Shown here piece after piece: positions 22,116 to 31,388 of a stretch of 64,000 nt of DNA. The notes under the pieces are model-generated. The model searched no databases, was not told the origin of the DNA, and saw only the letters and a program-made list of their open reading frames with translations. The position numbers and the translations under genes were made by a program. Source of the DNA: Thozetella sp. PMI_491 (taxonomy: Eukaryota; Ascomycota; Sordariomycetes; Chaetosphaeriales; Chaetosphaeriaceae); assembly GCA_021432635.1 (NCBI GenBank), contig MU270015.1, positions 195,211 through 259,210 on the forward strand, in the 5' to 3' direction. The stretch's first letter is position 1, and each line of letters begins with the position of its first letter.

Positions 22116-23503
22116 TCAGACCAGCTTCTCCCTCGTATACTTCTCGTAGAGATCTGGATACCATTTCTGACCAACATCCGGATGAGAGATGATCCTGTTC
22201 CTCAGCCGGGCTTCCCCTAGCTAAACTCAAACGCGTTAGCTCAGGTTATGCACCTGTAACCTGTGGAGGCACTCACGCTTGAATATAGAGGTGAGAGGAA
22301 CTCGCTGGGAACGTCTACCGCCCTCTTCTTAGTGTCATCCGAGACCGGGATCTTCGAGACGATGTGTGCTGCCGATGCTTTGAGCGACTCACGGGTGAGC
22401 TCGTAGTTTACACCCTGGAAAAATGGGATGCTATACCGGGTTGTTTTTGTCGGAGACTGTGCTCCAGTCAGTCGGGTCACGAGCGTCTCATCCACCCAAG
22501 AAGGCCCACGACTTTGGACTTACAATCACCCGATGCGTGGTTGCCGGGCAGACACCACCTGTCACCGCTTCGAAACCTTGCTGTACATTGACAACAAGGC
22601 TGCCTTCGATAGGCGGTGCGTCTATCCACTCCCCTTCCTTGCTCAAGACCTGCAGACCGCCCACCAAGTCCTGGGATAGAAACGTAAACAGCCCAGTCGA
22701 ATCCTTATGTGGGCCTACGCCCACAGAGCCGGCAGCGGCCGCTGGATACTTGACCAATTTCATCCTGTGCATGGTACCCAGAAATGGGACAAACACGTCC
22801 TTGGGCAGCGAGAGGGAAGCTGCCACATAGCCGAGGAACTCGTATGTCATGGCCGTCATGCTAGCGAGATACTTCTGCGCCAAGGGTTTGAAGCTCTTAA
22901 GATCAGGATACTGTCCTAGGCATTAGCATTTTGTCATTTGCGCGTGCACCCGTGTAAGGCGTCGACGGCGATCGGAATGGATGCATTGGAGTTTCACCTG
23001 GCTGCGACCTTCCATCTTATACCATATAGGCTGGCCCTTTCCTTCTACCCACGCATCTTCTGTGGCAGTGCCGAGGTCAAATTGCTGGCAAGTTTGTTAG
23101 CTGACCAATGGAGAATAAGTATCTAAAACCGAGGAACGCGGATCCCACCTCTCTCCAATCTGTTCCCCCAGCGGTCATCTCTGAGCCCAATTTTGTGTAC
23201 CCCAAGAAGGCGGGGGAGTGCAGCATCGCCACCGCGGCCTTTTTCTCGTCGGACAGGGCGAACAGATCTGGCAGCGAATCGTGTAACTGCTTTGTGATGT
23301 CCTAGGATAGTCAACATTCATATAGGTTCGTCAATAGAGGCTAAGGATTGGCGTTGACGCACCTCCAGGCCTGTATTCACCAGATAGAGAAAGCCGATGG
23401 TGAACAGTGCGTGCCGCAATTGCTTTAACTCTTCAGCTCGAGTCTCTTCCTGGCGGAGCCGACTCAGGTCTACCAACGGAAGGGCGCTCGTCGCTTTTGC
23501 CAT
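22116..23503 (-). CDS. 2-oxoglutarate-Fe(II) oxygenase, isopenicillin-N-synthase-like
   Basis: Non-haem iron oxygenase of the IPNS/2OG superfamily, 350 aa. Six exons: 23503-23363, 23301-23149, 23084-22998, 22910-22524, 22456-22277 and 22220-22116. The five introns of 56-87 nt have GTGCGT, GTGGGA, GTGAAA, GTAAGT and GTGAGT donors. The last small exon restores LGEARLRNRIISHPDVGQKWYPD, a characteristic C-terminus of this family. Iron ligands are His195-x-Asp197 (VGPHKDS) and His253 (ATTHRVI), and the 2OG-binding RxS is Arg263/Ser265 (TRYSIPFF). It probably hydroxylates or desaturates a small molecule. It stands alone, next to no obvious core biosynthetic gene. Confidence 0.9.
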
Positions 23504-24875
23504 GATGCTGGGCGCAGGATCCTGTTTACAAGACAAATACAAGGGCCAGGTCACACAAAAACCGGGTTGTTGCTAAAGACTGGGCAACTTTCTCCTTAGT
23601 GCACGAGGGGAGTCTCAGAAGATCGAACCATTGAAGGTTGGCGCTACATCTCGGCTCCGGTTGGAAGGCCCGATGCTGGCCGATGGTCGGCGCTGACGCC
23701 ATTGGCAAGTGGGTACAAGCGAGGCCGACACCATTTTGTAGCTACCGATGCGGTAGTCTGGTGCCCAATAATTATCCAAGACTCCACTACAAATCTTGCA
23801 TTGTCCGTTTCTGGCCGTGAGTGGTAATAGACGAATCTAGAGCCCCGAAGCCCTCACAAAAAAAGATTTTGTCTTGAGATTTTTAGAACTTTCATCTTCT
23901 GTTGTCAACGTTTCAGAGGTTTAGCATATTCAGACAAGGTAAATATCTATTATAAAAACATTTGAAAAATAAAATAAAAGACAACAATAAGCTACTTCCT
24001 TGCAGTTTAAACAAGGTAATGTTTAATCCATGAAGAGACAACGGCTAGCACCTATAGCTGGAGTGTTTCCCAGGAAGCCATGCAGCCTAGTCTGCCTCGG
24101 CTTTAAGAAACCAGCTTATACACAAAGACAGCAGTAAATATAAGGTAGTCGATCAGGATAGAAATAATCGATAACGTTCATCGTGCAAGGTAGGGTCTTC
24201 GTAGGATTGAGTTACGGTAGACCGACTTGTCAGCTAGCCAGTAATGACAATTATTAGGGTTTCCATCCCAGCGGGATTGTGGTACCATAGACGGCAATTC
24301 GGGTGTGTGAAAAGGAATTTAGGGGTAATCATCTTAGGGGAAGAGTATCGGCGCGCACTGGGGGACTGATGGTACCTACCTATTTTCGGGGTGAGGAATA
24401 ATGAGGGAGGATAAGGGCTTTAAGATGATTGATGCAGGGCGATGAGTAGAGACCTGGATGTTTCGGGGCCACGCCCTCATTTTGTACGACTTGCGATAAT
24501 TGGTAGGCGTCCAATGATTCTTTCGTTTGACTCTCCTATGCATGGAGATATAGCCACCGAAATGCACCAGGCTTACCCTCTCTTGTTATGGTGGCTTCAG
24601 AAAAAAGGACTATCACTGGTAGCAAGTCTCGACGCGTGAGCAAAACGCGTCAAGTGGCGGGAATGAGCCCCACTGTCGGTCTGTCTCTATCTTATCGATA
24701 ACTGCTAGATTTTCGTCTCCACTTTATTTTTCCATTTCTTTGCCCTGCTTCTCCCCGGACGCCGCCCAACTCAGACAGTTCCACGCCCGCGGTAGCTCTA
24801 CCCCTCTATCCGAATCAAAAATATTGTAAAGAGAGTGGTATCTTGCCGCCTGGAACATTTCGGCTCTCATTGAAA
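23504..24875. other. Intergenic with an AT-rich block
   Basis: About 1.4 kb without a supported gene. Bases about 23850-24200 are visibly AT-rich compared with the coding neighbourhood, including TATTATAAAAACATTTGAAA-like sequence. The rest carries promoters for the divergent oxygenase and 2EXR genes. Confidence 0.5.
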
Positions 24876-25880
24876 ATGGCGACTACTTTTCATGGATTCA
24901 CGCGCCTCCCCGCTGAGCTCCGCCTAGCCATTTGGCAGATGGCCGTACCTGCATCAGACCATCCAGAGATCTACTTTGCGTGCCGAGATGACTTTGACCT
25001 CCCCGACCTCCCGTATGACGGGTGGGGCGACTCTGACGACGAGGAAGCCATGGGCGGTCCTTGGGAATATGACGCCCTTGACGAATCTTCCGAAGAGGAT
25101 GAGGAAAGCAGCTCGGATGAAGACGACTCGGACGAGTCCAGCGCAGACGGCGACCTTGGCATCGGCGGCGCGAATGGGGAAGGCGAGAACAACTCGGATG
25201 ACGAGTGGGTTGATGCGGCTGTTCTTGAACCAAAAGTCACCATACCGTTCCCTGCTCTCATGCATGTCAGCCGAGAAGCCAGGGCGGCGGCGCTCTCAGC
25301 ACTCGCATTCCGTGAAGATGTGGCACCGGATGGCAAGCCCATTCAGATTCCCTACCGCGACTTCGACCCTACCATAGATGTCTTTTTCGTCAACGCCATA
25401 AACATGCCTTTCGTCATCGCCGCTATCTGCTCTGCCAAGGACGAATGGCACATGGAGATCCGACACCTGGCCCTGCAGTCGCTCTGTCTCGCGCGCCGCA
25501 TCGGCGACTTGCTGGAGCTCATTGCAATAGGGTTCAGGGACCTCAAGAAAATCTCGATCGTCTTTGGACCCTCATATCACGATGGATCCCATAATGACTA
25601 CGGCATGGACGAGGATGCCGACCCCGAACCTATCAAGCACTTCCGGCTTGCACCCTGGGGTAAGGCGAAAGGCTGCATTGTCGACGGCGACCTCAGCACC
25701 AACCAGAACATCAAAAGGATGTTCAAGGAGATCGAGGAGTCAATGGTGCTAATGGAGGTCTGCGATGAGAGCCCCTACGACCCGAATGGCAAGCAGGGAG
25801 AGGGGGCGTGGACATTTAAGTTCGAAGCGGCAAAGCTGCAACGAGTCCCGCCATATGGGCTTCCTACGGCCCGTCGCTGA
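24876..25880 (+). CDS. 2EXR-domain protein with acidic insertion
   Basis: 334-aa single-exon protein starting at AAAATGGCG (24876). The N-terminus FTRLPAELRLAIWQMAVP is the 2EXR motif (an F-box-like fold common in filamentous ascomycetes, function mostly unknown). An unusually long acidic, Ser-rich stretch follows (about residues 50-120, many E/D/S runs). PALMHVSREARAAALS, YRDFDPTIDVFFVNA and IRHLALQ then continue the typical 2EXR architecture. No signal peptide or membrane segment. It lies head-to-tail with a paralogue 330 bp downstream. The acidic segment might bind basic partners (inference). Confidence 0.85.
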   Translation: MATTFHGFTRLPAELRLAIWQMAVPASDHPEIYFACRDDFDLPDLPYDGWGDSDDEEAMGGPWEYDALDESSEEDEESSSDEDDSDESSADGDLGIGGANGEGENNSDDEWVDAAVLEPKVTIPFPALMHVSREARAAALSALAFREDVAPDGKPIQIPYRDFDPTIDVFFVNAINMPFVIAAICSAKDEWHMEIRHLALQSLCLARRIGDLLELIAIGFRDLKKISIVFGPSYHDGSHNDYGMDEDADPEPIKHFRLAPWGKAKGCIVDGDLSTNQNIKRMFKEIEESMVLMEVCDESPYDPNGKQGEGAWTFKFEAAKLQRVPPYGLPTARR

Positions 25881-26207
25881 TGAATTTATAGAAGGCGGGA
25901 CACTCTTGGTGCGACTCCTCTAGGTCTTCTACTACGCCCTGTTTGCGCACGGCGCTGCGAATATTTGCAGTCCGTGGCGGGTGCCCAAGAAAAGGAATAA
26001 AAGTCTCGTTCGCCAATCGTTCCTCGCAAATTTTGGTGAACAGGGGTGCGCATTTCGATTAGCTGGTCTGGGCCCTTAGCCGATGGAGCGCGACCGAGGG
26101 TAGCGGCGGGCCTATTGCCCCACGCGGCTCCTCTTCTCACCTCACATCTCTGACCGCCAAGGTTGACGCACTTTCAGTCGCAAACTCTTGACCGCCCCCA
26201 ATGGACA
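25881..26207. other. Spacer between tandem 2EXR genes
   Basis: About 330 bp. No gene was seen. Confidence 0.5.
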
Positions 26208-27041
26208 ATGGACTCGCCCGCGCTCCCTTTCGCGCAGTTTCCTCGGTTTCCCGCCGAGATTCGTCTGGCTATATGGGAATTTTCAATCCCGGACGACGTG
26301 CCCGAGGTGTATGTACTAAGCTCGGAGCTCGACGGACTAAGTGACGATTCCCTCCTGGGAGAGGACGGGCCGGACGGCAGTGAAGAAAACCCGACGCCCA
26401 TCACCCCCGACCCGGTGCGCAAAGTGTTGATTGGTATCCCACCTATCCTCCACGTTTGCCATGAATCTAGGCATGTTGCACAGGCGAACCTGAGCTTCCT
26501 CACGCTTGACACTGCCGGTTCCCAGGTGCGGGTCCCGTATCGGCTCTATCGGCCCGAGTTCGACTCCATATTCATCCCCCAGTCATCGTTCGTCACCTTT
26601 ATGATCGGCGTGGTCGAGACTGGAGATCAGCCCGCCGAGAGCCGGTTCTACAGTAGGATACGGCACCTCGCGCTTCACTCCTCCGAGATCTTTGGCGGGT
26701 TCGACGAGCTCCGGATAATGCTTCCGCGCTTTACGGCGTTACGGCAAATCTCTTTTGTATTCGGCCCTTCGTACGGCGATGTGGACACCGGTGTGAATCG
26801 ATCAGATAACAAACGGATGAAGCATTTCACTTTGGATGACTGGCCAGAGGTAGAAGGGCATATGGTCCATTCGCAAAGGCAAACGGCTATTCCCATCCAG
26901 CCTGTTCTGGACCATATCGAGGAAGACCTCGCACTACTCGAGGTAGAAGAGGGAAGTCCTTGGGATGAGGAGACTGGAGAGTGGCTTTTCAAGCTAGACG
27001 CCAAAAAGTTGATTGTCCATCCTCCTCGGTGGCAATCATGA
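26208..27041 (+). CDS. 2EXR-domain protein, paralogue of upstream gene
   Basis: 277-aa single-exon protein. I choose the ATG at 26208 (MDSPALP), which places FAQFPRFPAEIRLAIWEFSIP right at the N-terminus as usual for 2EXR proteins. PPILHVCHESRHVAQ, YRPEFDSIFIP, IRHLALHS and QISFVFGPSYGD align block by block with the upstream gene (VSREARAAA, IRHLALQS, KISIVFGPSYHD). The pair therefore arose by tandem duplication. This copy lacks the long acidic insertion and has only a short acidic loop. Function unknown. Confidence 0.85.
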   Translation: MDSPALPFAQFPRFPAEIRLAIWEFSIPDDVPEVYVLSSELDGLSDDSLLGEDGPDGSEENPTPITPDPVRKVLIGIPPILHVCHESRHVAQANLSFLTLDTAGSQVRVPYRLYRPEFDSIFIPQSSFVTFMIGVVETGDQPAESRFYSRIRHLALHSSEIFGGFDELRIMLPRFTALRQISFVFGPSYGDVDTGVNRSDNKRMKHFTLDDWPEVEGHMVHSQRQTAIPIQPVLDHIEEDLALLEVEEGSPWDEETGEWLFKLDAKKLIVHPPRWQS

Positions 27042-27554
27042 GCAATGGTTGGTCGAATAGGCAGCTCTTCGGTCCTGACCGAGTAATGTACCATTAATCG
27101 AGCGGCATGCGTTCTTAGCCGGTTTTGGGAAGCGGTGACCTCGCCGGCAATGATAGACGCTTTCAAGATACCCTACTATACCAATGACACTAGCGAGTAA
27201 CCCCCTCTCTACGATGTCTTACCAATGGTAGACTACTTCTTTGATAGATAGGGCAGGCTTGCACCCGGCATCAACCATGACCTCCTCATCGTGACCGATC
27301 TCAACTGGGGAAAAGAATGAAGTTGCGTTTATCTATGGTCGTTTTCATAAGCGCTGAGGAGAAGTTAAGGAGGGAAAAGAGGGCTAGAAGACCTCGGAGT
27401 ATGTACAAAGTGGCTAAAATGTTCAATCTCAGGGTAGCCATTCCCTTCTACCATCTATCGACTCGGTCGCCCCTGCAGCCAGTATTGGGGTTGCAGCCGC
27501 CTCCTCTAACTCTTCACGCGTTCTTAGAGAACAAGAGTCTCGCTCAGAATGCGC
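27042..27554. other. Intergenic between convergent genes
   Basis: 3' flanks of the second 2EXR gene and the repeat precursor. No gene was seen. Confidence 0.5.
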
Positions 27555-27734
27555 TTAAGCGTCCTCGTAGTACTCATCATCATCGGGCGTCCAGGGACCA
27601 CCGGGAGCCATGCGGCGGGTGACCTCGTCCTCATAGTACTCATCATCATCAGGGGTCCAGGGGCCGCCGGGGGCCATGCGGCGGGTGACCTCATCCTCAT
27701 AGTACTCATCATCATCAGGGGTCCAGGGGCCACC
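27555..27734 (-). repeat. Three tandem 66-bp coding repeats
   Basis: C-terminal repeats encoding the Pro/Asp/Tyr-rich 22-residue units. The third is shortened by the stop codon. DNA copies are nearly identical, suggesting recent duplication or gene conversion. Confidence 0.85.
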
Positions 27735-28658
27735 CGGGGCCATACGGCGGGTAGGCGCCTGGCTGCCGAGGGCACCCTTGGCAGCCGAGGCATCCTCGGG
27801 GCTCTCGGCCTCAAGGGCGGCCAGGATAGCGGCCAGGTCGTCCTGGCGCTTAGCAGGGGCGGCGCCGTCGTGGAGAGCCTGAGCGGCGGCGGCGTCCTCG
27901 GGGCTGTTAGCGGCGAGAGCAGCGACAATGTCGTCGAACTCGGCGCCGTGCTCATCGCGCTTGGAAACACCGTCGTGGAGGTTCTGGGCGGCCTGGGCAT
28001 CTTCCGGGTTGTTAGCGGCGAGAGCGGCAACGATGCCATCGAACTCAGCGCCGTGCTCCTCACGCTTGGAAACACCGTCGTGGAGGTTCTGGGCGGCCTG
28101 GGCGTCTTCCGGGTTGTTCGCGGCGAGAGCTGCGACGATGCCGTCGAACTCAGCGCCGTGCTCATCGCGCTTGGCTGGGGCGGCGCCGTCGTGGAGAGCC
28201 TGAGCGGCAGCGGCATCCTCGGGGCTGTTAGCGGCGAGAGCTGCTACAATGTCGTCGAACTCGGCGCCATGCTCCTCACGCTTAGAAACGCCATCATGGA
28301 GGTTCTGGGCCGCAGCGGCGTCCTCAGGGCTGTTAGCGGCGAGAGCAGCGACGATATCGTCGAACTCAGCACCATGCTCATCGCGCTTGGAAACGCCATC
28401 ATGAAGGTTCTGAGCCGCAGCAGCGTCCTCCGGGCTGTTAGCGGCGAGAGCAGCGACGATGTCGTCGAACTCAGCGCCGTGCTCATCACGCTTCGCCGAA
28501 GCAGCGCCGCTAGTCAAGCCCTGCGCGGCCGCGGCGTCCTCGGGGCTGTTGGCCTTGAGAGCCGCAAGGATGGATGCGAGGTCGTCCTGGCGGGGAGCCT
28601 GGGCGGGCAGCGCCGCGACGGCGACCGCCAGCGTGGCGATAATGGCGACAGAGCGCAT
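27555..28658 (-). CDS. Secreted Kex2-type multi-repeat peptide precursor
   Basis: 367-aa single-exon protein. Residues 1-23 are a signal peptide plus short leader (MRSVAIIATLAVAVAALPAQ). Eight units of 34-37 residues follow, each ending in KR or RR. The six central units share [DE]EHGAEFD[DG]IVAALAAN and N/SPEDA-AAQ-LHDG. The first and eighth are diverged and begin QDDLA. Three C-terminal units of 22, 22 and 18 residues share MAPGGPWTPDDDEYYED, the first two ending in TRR. There are no cysteines. Dibasic spacing fits processing by the Golgi protease Kex2 into separate secreted peptides (inference from the family of Kex2-processed repeat proteins, which includes Ustilago Rep1 and pheromone and RiPP precursors). 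The long units are acidic and Ala-rich and look helical. No UstY-type oxidase gene lies nearby. Confidence 0.9.
   Translation of the reverse strand: MRSVAIIATLAVAVAALPAQAPRQDDLASILAALKANSPEDAAAAQGLTSGAASAKRDEHGAEFDDIVAALAANSPEDAAAAQNLHDGVSKRDEHGAEFDDIVAALAANSPEDAAAAQNLHDGVSKREEHGAEFDDIVAALAANSPEDAAAAQALHDGAAPAKRDEHGAEFDGIVAALAANNPEDAQAAQNLHDGVSKREEHGAEFDGIVAALAANNPEDAQAAQNLHDGVSKRDEHGAEFDDIVAALAANSPEDAAAAQALHDGAAPAKRQDDLAAILAALEAESPEDASAAKGALGSQAPTRRMAPGGPWTPDDDEYYEDEVTRRMAPGGPWTPDDDEYYEDEVTRRMAPGGPWTPDDDEYYEDA
27735..28592 (-). repeat. Eight tandem ~105-bp coding repeats
   Basis: In-gene tandem repeats encoding the eight long units, roughly 102-111 bp each. Units 4 and 7 share an AAPAKR ending. 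Units 5 and 6 share FDGIV and NNPEDAQ. Units 2 and 3 are identical in protein. This pattern points to duplication of blocks of three units as well as single units. Confidence 0.85.
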
Positions 28659-29978
28659 TATGGGCAGTTCAGAGAAAGAAAAGAGCGCTGCTCTTGTGGA
28701 CTAGCCAAGTGTAAGGATGGAAAGCGACAAGCAAACACCGGGCTAGCAGTCGGAACAGAGAAAGGGAATAAAGAGAAAACCAAGCCCTATGGGAGGGCTG
28801 TGGCTCTCGCCATGGTTTTTAACTGTCCTCGGCAATCCATCTCCCACTCTCCGGGCTGGTTTATGCTCAAAAGTTTCACGAACCGTGGACCGTGTAGTCG
28901 TGTCCTCATCGGACGGCCTGGGGCTTTTTCGTTATCGGCTCTGTAGGCGAGAAGTCTCGACCAGCCTCACCCAACCGGGAGAGGGCATCGTGCGATTTGG
29001 AAGAGGCGTCGAAACATGCTGGGTCTCGGCTTGGCGAGCCGCCGAGTTGCGCGCCCCGGTGCATTGCGCGCGAGGCATCGGCGGAGCCAAGCGTTGAGGC
29101 AGACGAGGTCCAGATGCTCCCTCGGGACGAGCTTCTACTCGCCCTGCCCGCAAGCGCCTGGGCGAACAACGGCGCCCGGGGCGTCAACAGATGTCACTGG
29201 GCAGGGTCGCTCCCCGCCGGCGACGGCCAAGCAGCACTTCAGATGACGCGCTGGGCTCCAGAACAACCGGTCCATCTCGCGCGGTTTTCCAGAAGGGGAT
29301 GGTTTGGTCGAGAGACATCGTCACTGCGAGAGTTGAGGTGAGTCTCTGGGAGTCGCGGATTGGTGCAGGGCGTTTCATGTGGTCCGACTCGGGATGCCTG
29401 TGCGCAACGTGCTGCCGGGATCGCGGGCGATCGTGGCAGGTTTCGCTTCCAGATTCCGGGGGCGCGCCACTGAAACGAGGCCGTCGTGGGAGAGAAAAAC
29501 AATAAGCTTTCCGTTAATGGCGGGAACTTAAATCGTATCGCGGGAGCTCCAGCGCGTGCTACAGGGAAGCTCAGGTTCAGCGTTCGCGCAATAACATAGA
29601 AATATTTCTAGGGTGGGTCATAATGGAACTCAAGACAGTGCATGAATTCTCCACAGGGACCGTGAGTACTAGCTCCCTTAACACATTTGTTGTACTAAGG
29701 TAGCGTACGCTGCCTCTACATATCTGCTCTGGGTACTGAAACTACCTCGCCCGCGTCGGCCTCTTCCCTAAAGCTCTGCTATCAGCGACTTAGCAGGCCG
29801 AAAGAGGCTTGAAAGCATCATGACACCCAGGCCAACTAAAGTCTAGTATGGTATTGGTCTTTCTCTACTAGGGCCTTTTTTCGACGCTCTATAACTCAAT
29901 CAGGGGACCTTACTATCCTCCACTATGACATGAATAGAAGGAGATGACCAAGAAAGTAGTCCTAATATTATCCACCCG
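28659..29978. other. Intergenic, no gene seen
   Basis: About 1.3 kb holding the promoter of the repeat precursor and the 3' flank of the HET/WD40 remnant. The 28.9-29.5 kb part is GC-rich with overlapping short frames on both strands but no domain signature. Beyond 29.5 kb the DNA becomes more AT-rich. Confidence 0.5.
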
Positions 29979-30248
29979 TTAACCCCAGAGTTTGATGGTA
30001 TTATCGTCAGATGCCGAGGCAAGGAGCCGCGAGTCGGGCGAAAAGGCGACCGAAAAAACAACATCAGAATGACCTATGAGCGTATGTATGCATTGCGCTG
30101 TTGCTGGGTCCCAGAGTTTGATGGTTTTATCGCTAGATGCCGAGGCAAGGAGCCGCGAGTCGGGCGAGAAGGCGACCGAACAAACAACATCAGAATGACC
30201 TGTGAGCGTATGTATGCATTGCGTTGTTGCTGGGTCCCAGAGTTTGAC
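29979..30248 (-). pseudogene. WD40 repeat remnant of an NLR-type gene
   Basis: Minus-strand frame from 30248 to the stop at 29979 (90 codons) encodes two 42-residue WD40 repeats: LTGHSDVVCSVAFSPDSRLL, then ASASSDKTIKLWDPATAQC, and so on to KLWG-stop. The two 126-bp units differ at only about eight positions. The frame has no start codon of its own. The nearest splice from the upstream HET exon (donor GTAAGC at 30313, acceptor CTACAG at 30249) would put it out of frame. It reads as the tail of a HET-NACHT-WD40 gene whose middle has been lost. Confidence 0.75.
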
Positions 30249-30266
30249 CTGTAGGGGGTAATGGGC

Positions 30267-31064
30267 TTAAAACGGGGTTAGTGATGATAAAGTTGATAGA
30301 AGTAGAGGCTTACTTTGTTGATAGGTAGGTGTAATTACGTCCTCTAGGATGTCGTTGATCTCCTTTCTCAGACGGCGGACTGCATTCCTTTTGCCTTCGC
30401 CGTAAATGAGCGGGATAAAGACTCCGAAAATTCCCAGGAGGCAGTATGCCCAGTCCTCCTCACGGCTCGTCTGGCGGTCCTTAGCCCACATAAAACGCTC
30501 CTCGACATCAAATTGAGCAAGGGGTTTTGTTCCGCAAAACGCTGAGATAGCGATGCCGGTTATTTCAGAGAGATCTTTCTGCAAATATGTTTTTTCACCG
30601 AGTAGCGTATGATCTAGTGCAAAGAATCGGACTGATGCCGGGGCTAAGAGCTCCTGAAGCGTCCAGCCACGGGTAAACCACCTGCTCGCGCGGAAAGCTA
30701 ACTTCCAATCCCCATGGGTACCTGGAACATCCGATAGGTATACATAACACCGGATGGCATTACGATAGCATTCGAACATAGAGTTAATAGCTTCGGAGAG
30801 CTCTACCGCGTTTGACTTGTTAATATAACAGGTGTCGATCCAGAAGTATATCAGGCCATCGCGGCGAGCTTGACTTGAGCAAAATCGAAGCTTTTCGTAC
30901 CCAGCTTTGTCCTTCCCCGTGCCATTCACTATATCTTGAAAGGTTACTTCTTCGGAGTCCAGACCCCAGGTATGCGAAATAATAGCATATAAAGGTCTAT
31001 TTGTATGGGCTAAGGGTTCAGTTAAGCCAAAGTCGGCACCTCCAAGGTGATACAAGAGTCGCAT
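30267..31064 (-). CDS. HET-domain protein, truncated NLR-like
   Basis: 265-aa frame starting MRLLYHL. It contains the heterokaryon-incompatibility (HET) domain: YAIISHTWG, EVTFQDI, YFWIDTCYINKSNAVELSEAINSMF, ASRWFTRGWTLQELLAP and EDWAYCLLGIFGVFIPLIYGEG. HET domains trigger cell death in fungal non-self recognition. In HET-E/HNWD-type proteins this domain is followed by NACHT and WD40 domains. Here the frame stops after DVITPTYQQ, and only two WD40 units remain 20 bp downstream. If intron 30249-30313 is spliced, the product would be about 270 aa with a different tail. It may be a functional HET-only protein or a pseudogene. A fold-back repeat begins about 45 bp upstream of the start. Confidence 0.75.
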   Translation of the reverse strand: MRLLYHLGGADFGLTEPLAHTNRPLYAIISHTWGLDSEEVTFQDIVNGTGKDKAGYEKLRFCSSQARRDGLIYFWIDTCYINKSNAVELSEAINSMFECYRNAIRCYVYLSDVPGTHGDWKLAFRASRWFTRGWTLQELLAPASVRFFALDHTLLGEKTYLQKDLSEITGIAISAFCGTKPLAQFDVEERFMWAKDRQTSREEDWAYCLLGIFGVFIPLIYGEGKRNAVRRLRKEINDILEDVITPTYQQSKPLLLSTLSSLTPF

Positions 31065-31109
31065 TATTTTACGTCGGGAGCTTGAGCTAGACGATGACGA
31101 CCTGATAAG

Positions 31110-31388
31110 GTAAAGATGTTGGTTGTGGTGGGTAGATGGTTGTTGACACCCTAGAGTTGTAAGGCTCTACCCCGCACGCTGAGCAGTATTTGACCACGCT
31201 TCAACACGTGAAGTCGCACGTGTCTACCTATCTAACAGGTAGGCCCATCTGCTACGTACTACTTCATGTGCTGAAGCGCGGTTACATACTACTCAGCTTG
31301 CGGAATAGAGCTTGGAAGGCAGGAAAACGGATCAATTACTACAATATGGTATGCAAAAACCATCTACCCACCACAGCTAGTATCTTCA
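31110..31388. repeat. Imperfect fold-back (inverted-repeat) element, ~280 bp
   Basis: A large imperfect palindrome centred near 31240. The outer block GTGGTGGGTAGATGGTT at 31125-31141 pairs with AACCATCTACCCACCAC at 31358-31374. An inner block of about 50 bp at 31172-31221 pairs with 31255-31303, with about 41 of 50 positions matching and most mismatches being transitions. The right arm has an extra ~25 bp between the blocks. No coding frame. The form suggests a MITE or fold-back transposon relic. Confidence 0.65.

Noticed and set aside
27549-28946. 465-codon plus-strand open frame opposite the repeat precursor
   Set aside because: It mirrors the GC-biased repeats of the minus-strand gene. 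It has no signal peptide of its own and its repeats follow the other strand's coding logic.
22116-31064. A dikaritin-type RiPP cluster around the repeat precursor
   Set aside because: No UstY-type (DUF3328) HxxHC frames, tyrosinase or methyltransferase are visible near the precursor. The 2OG oxygenase 4 kb away is not enough.
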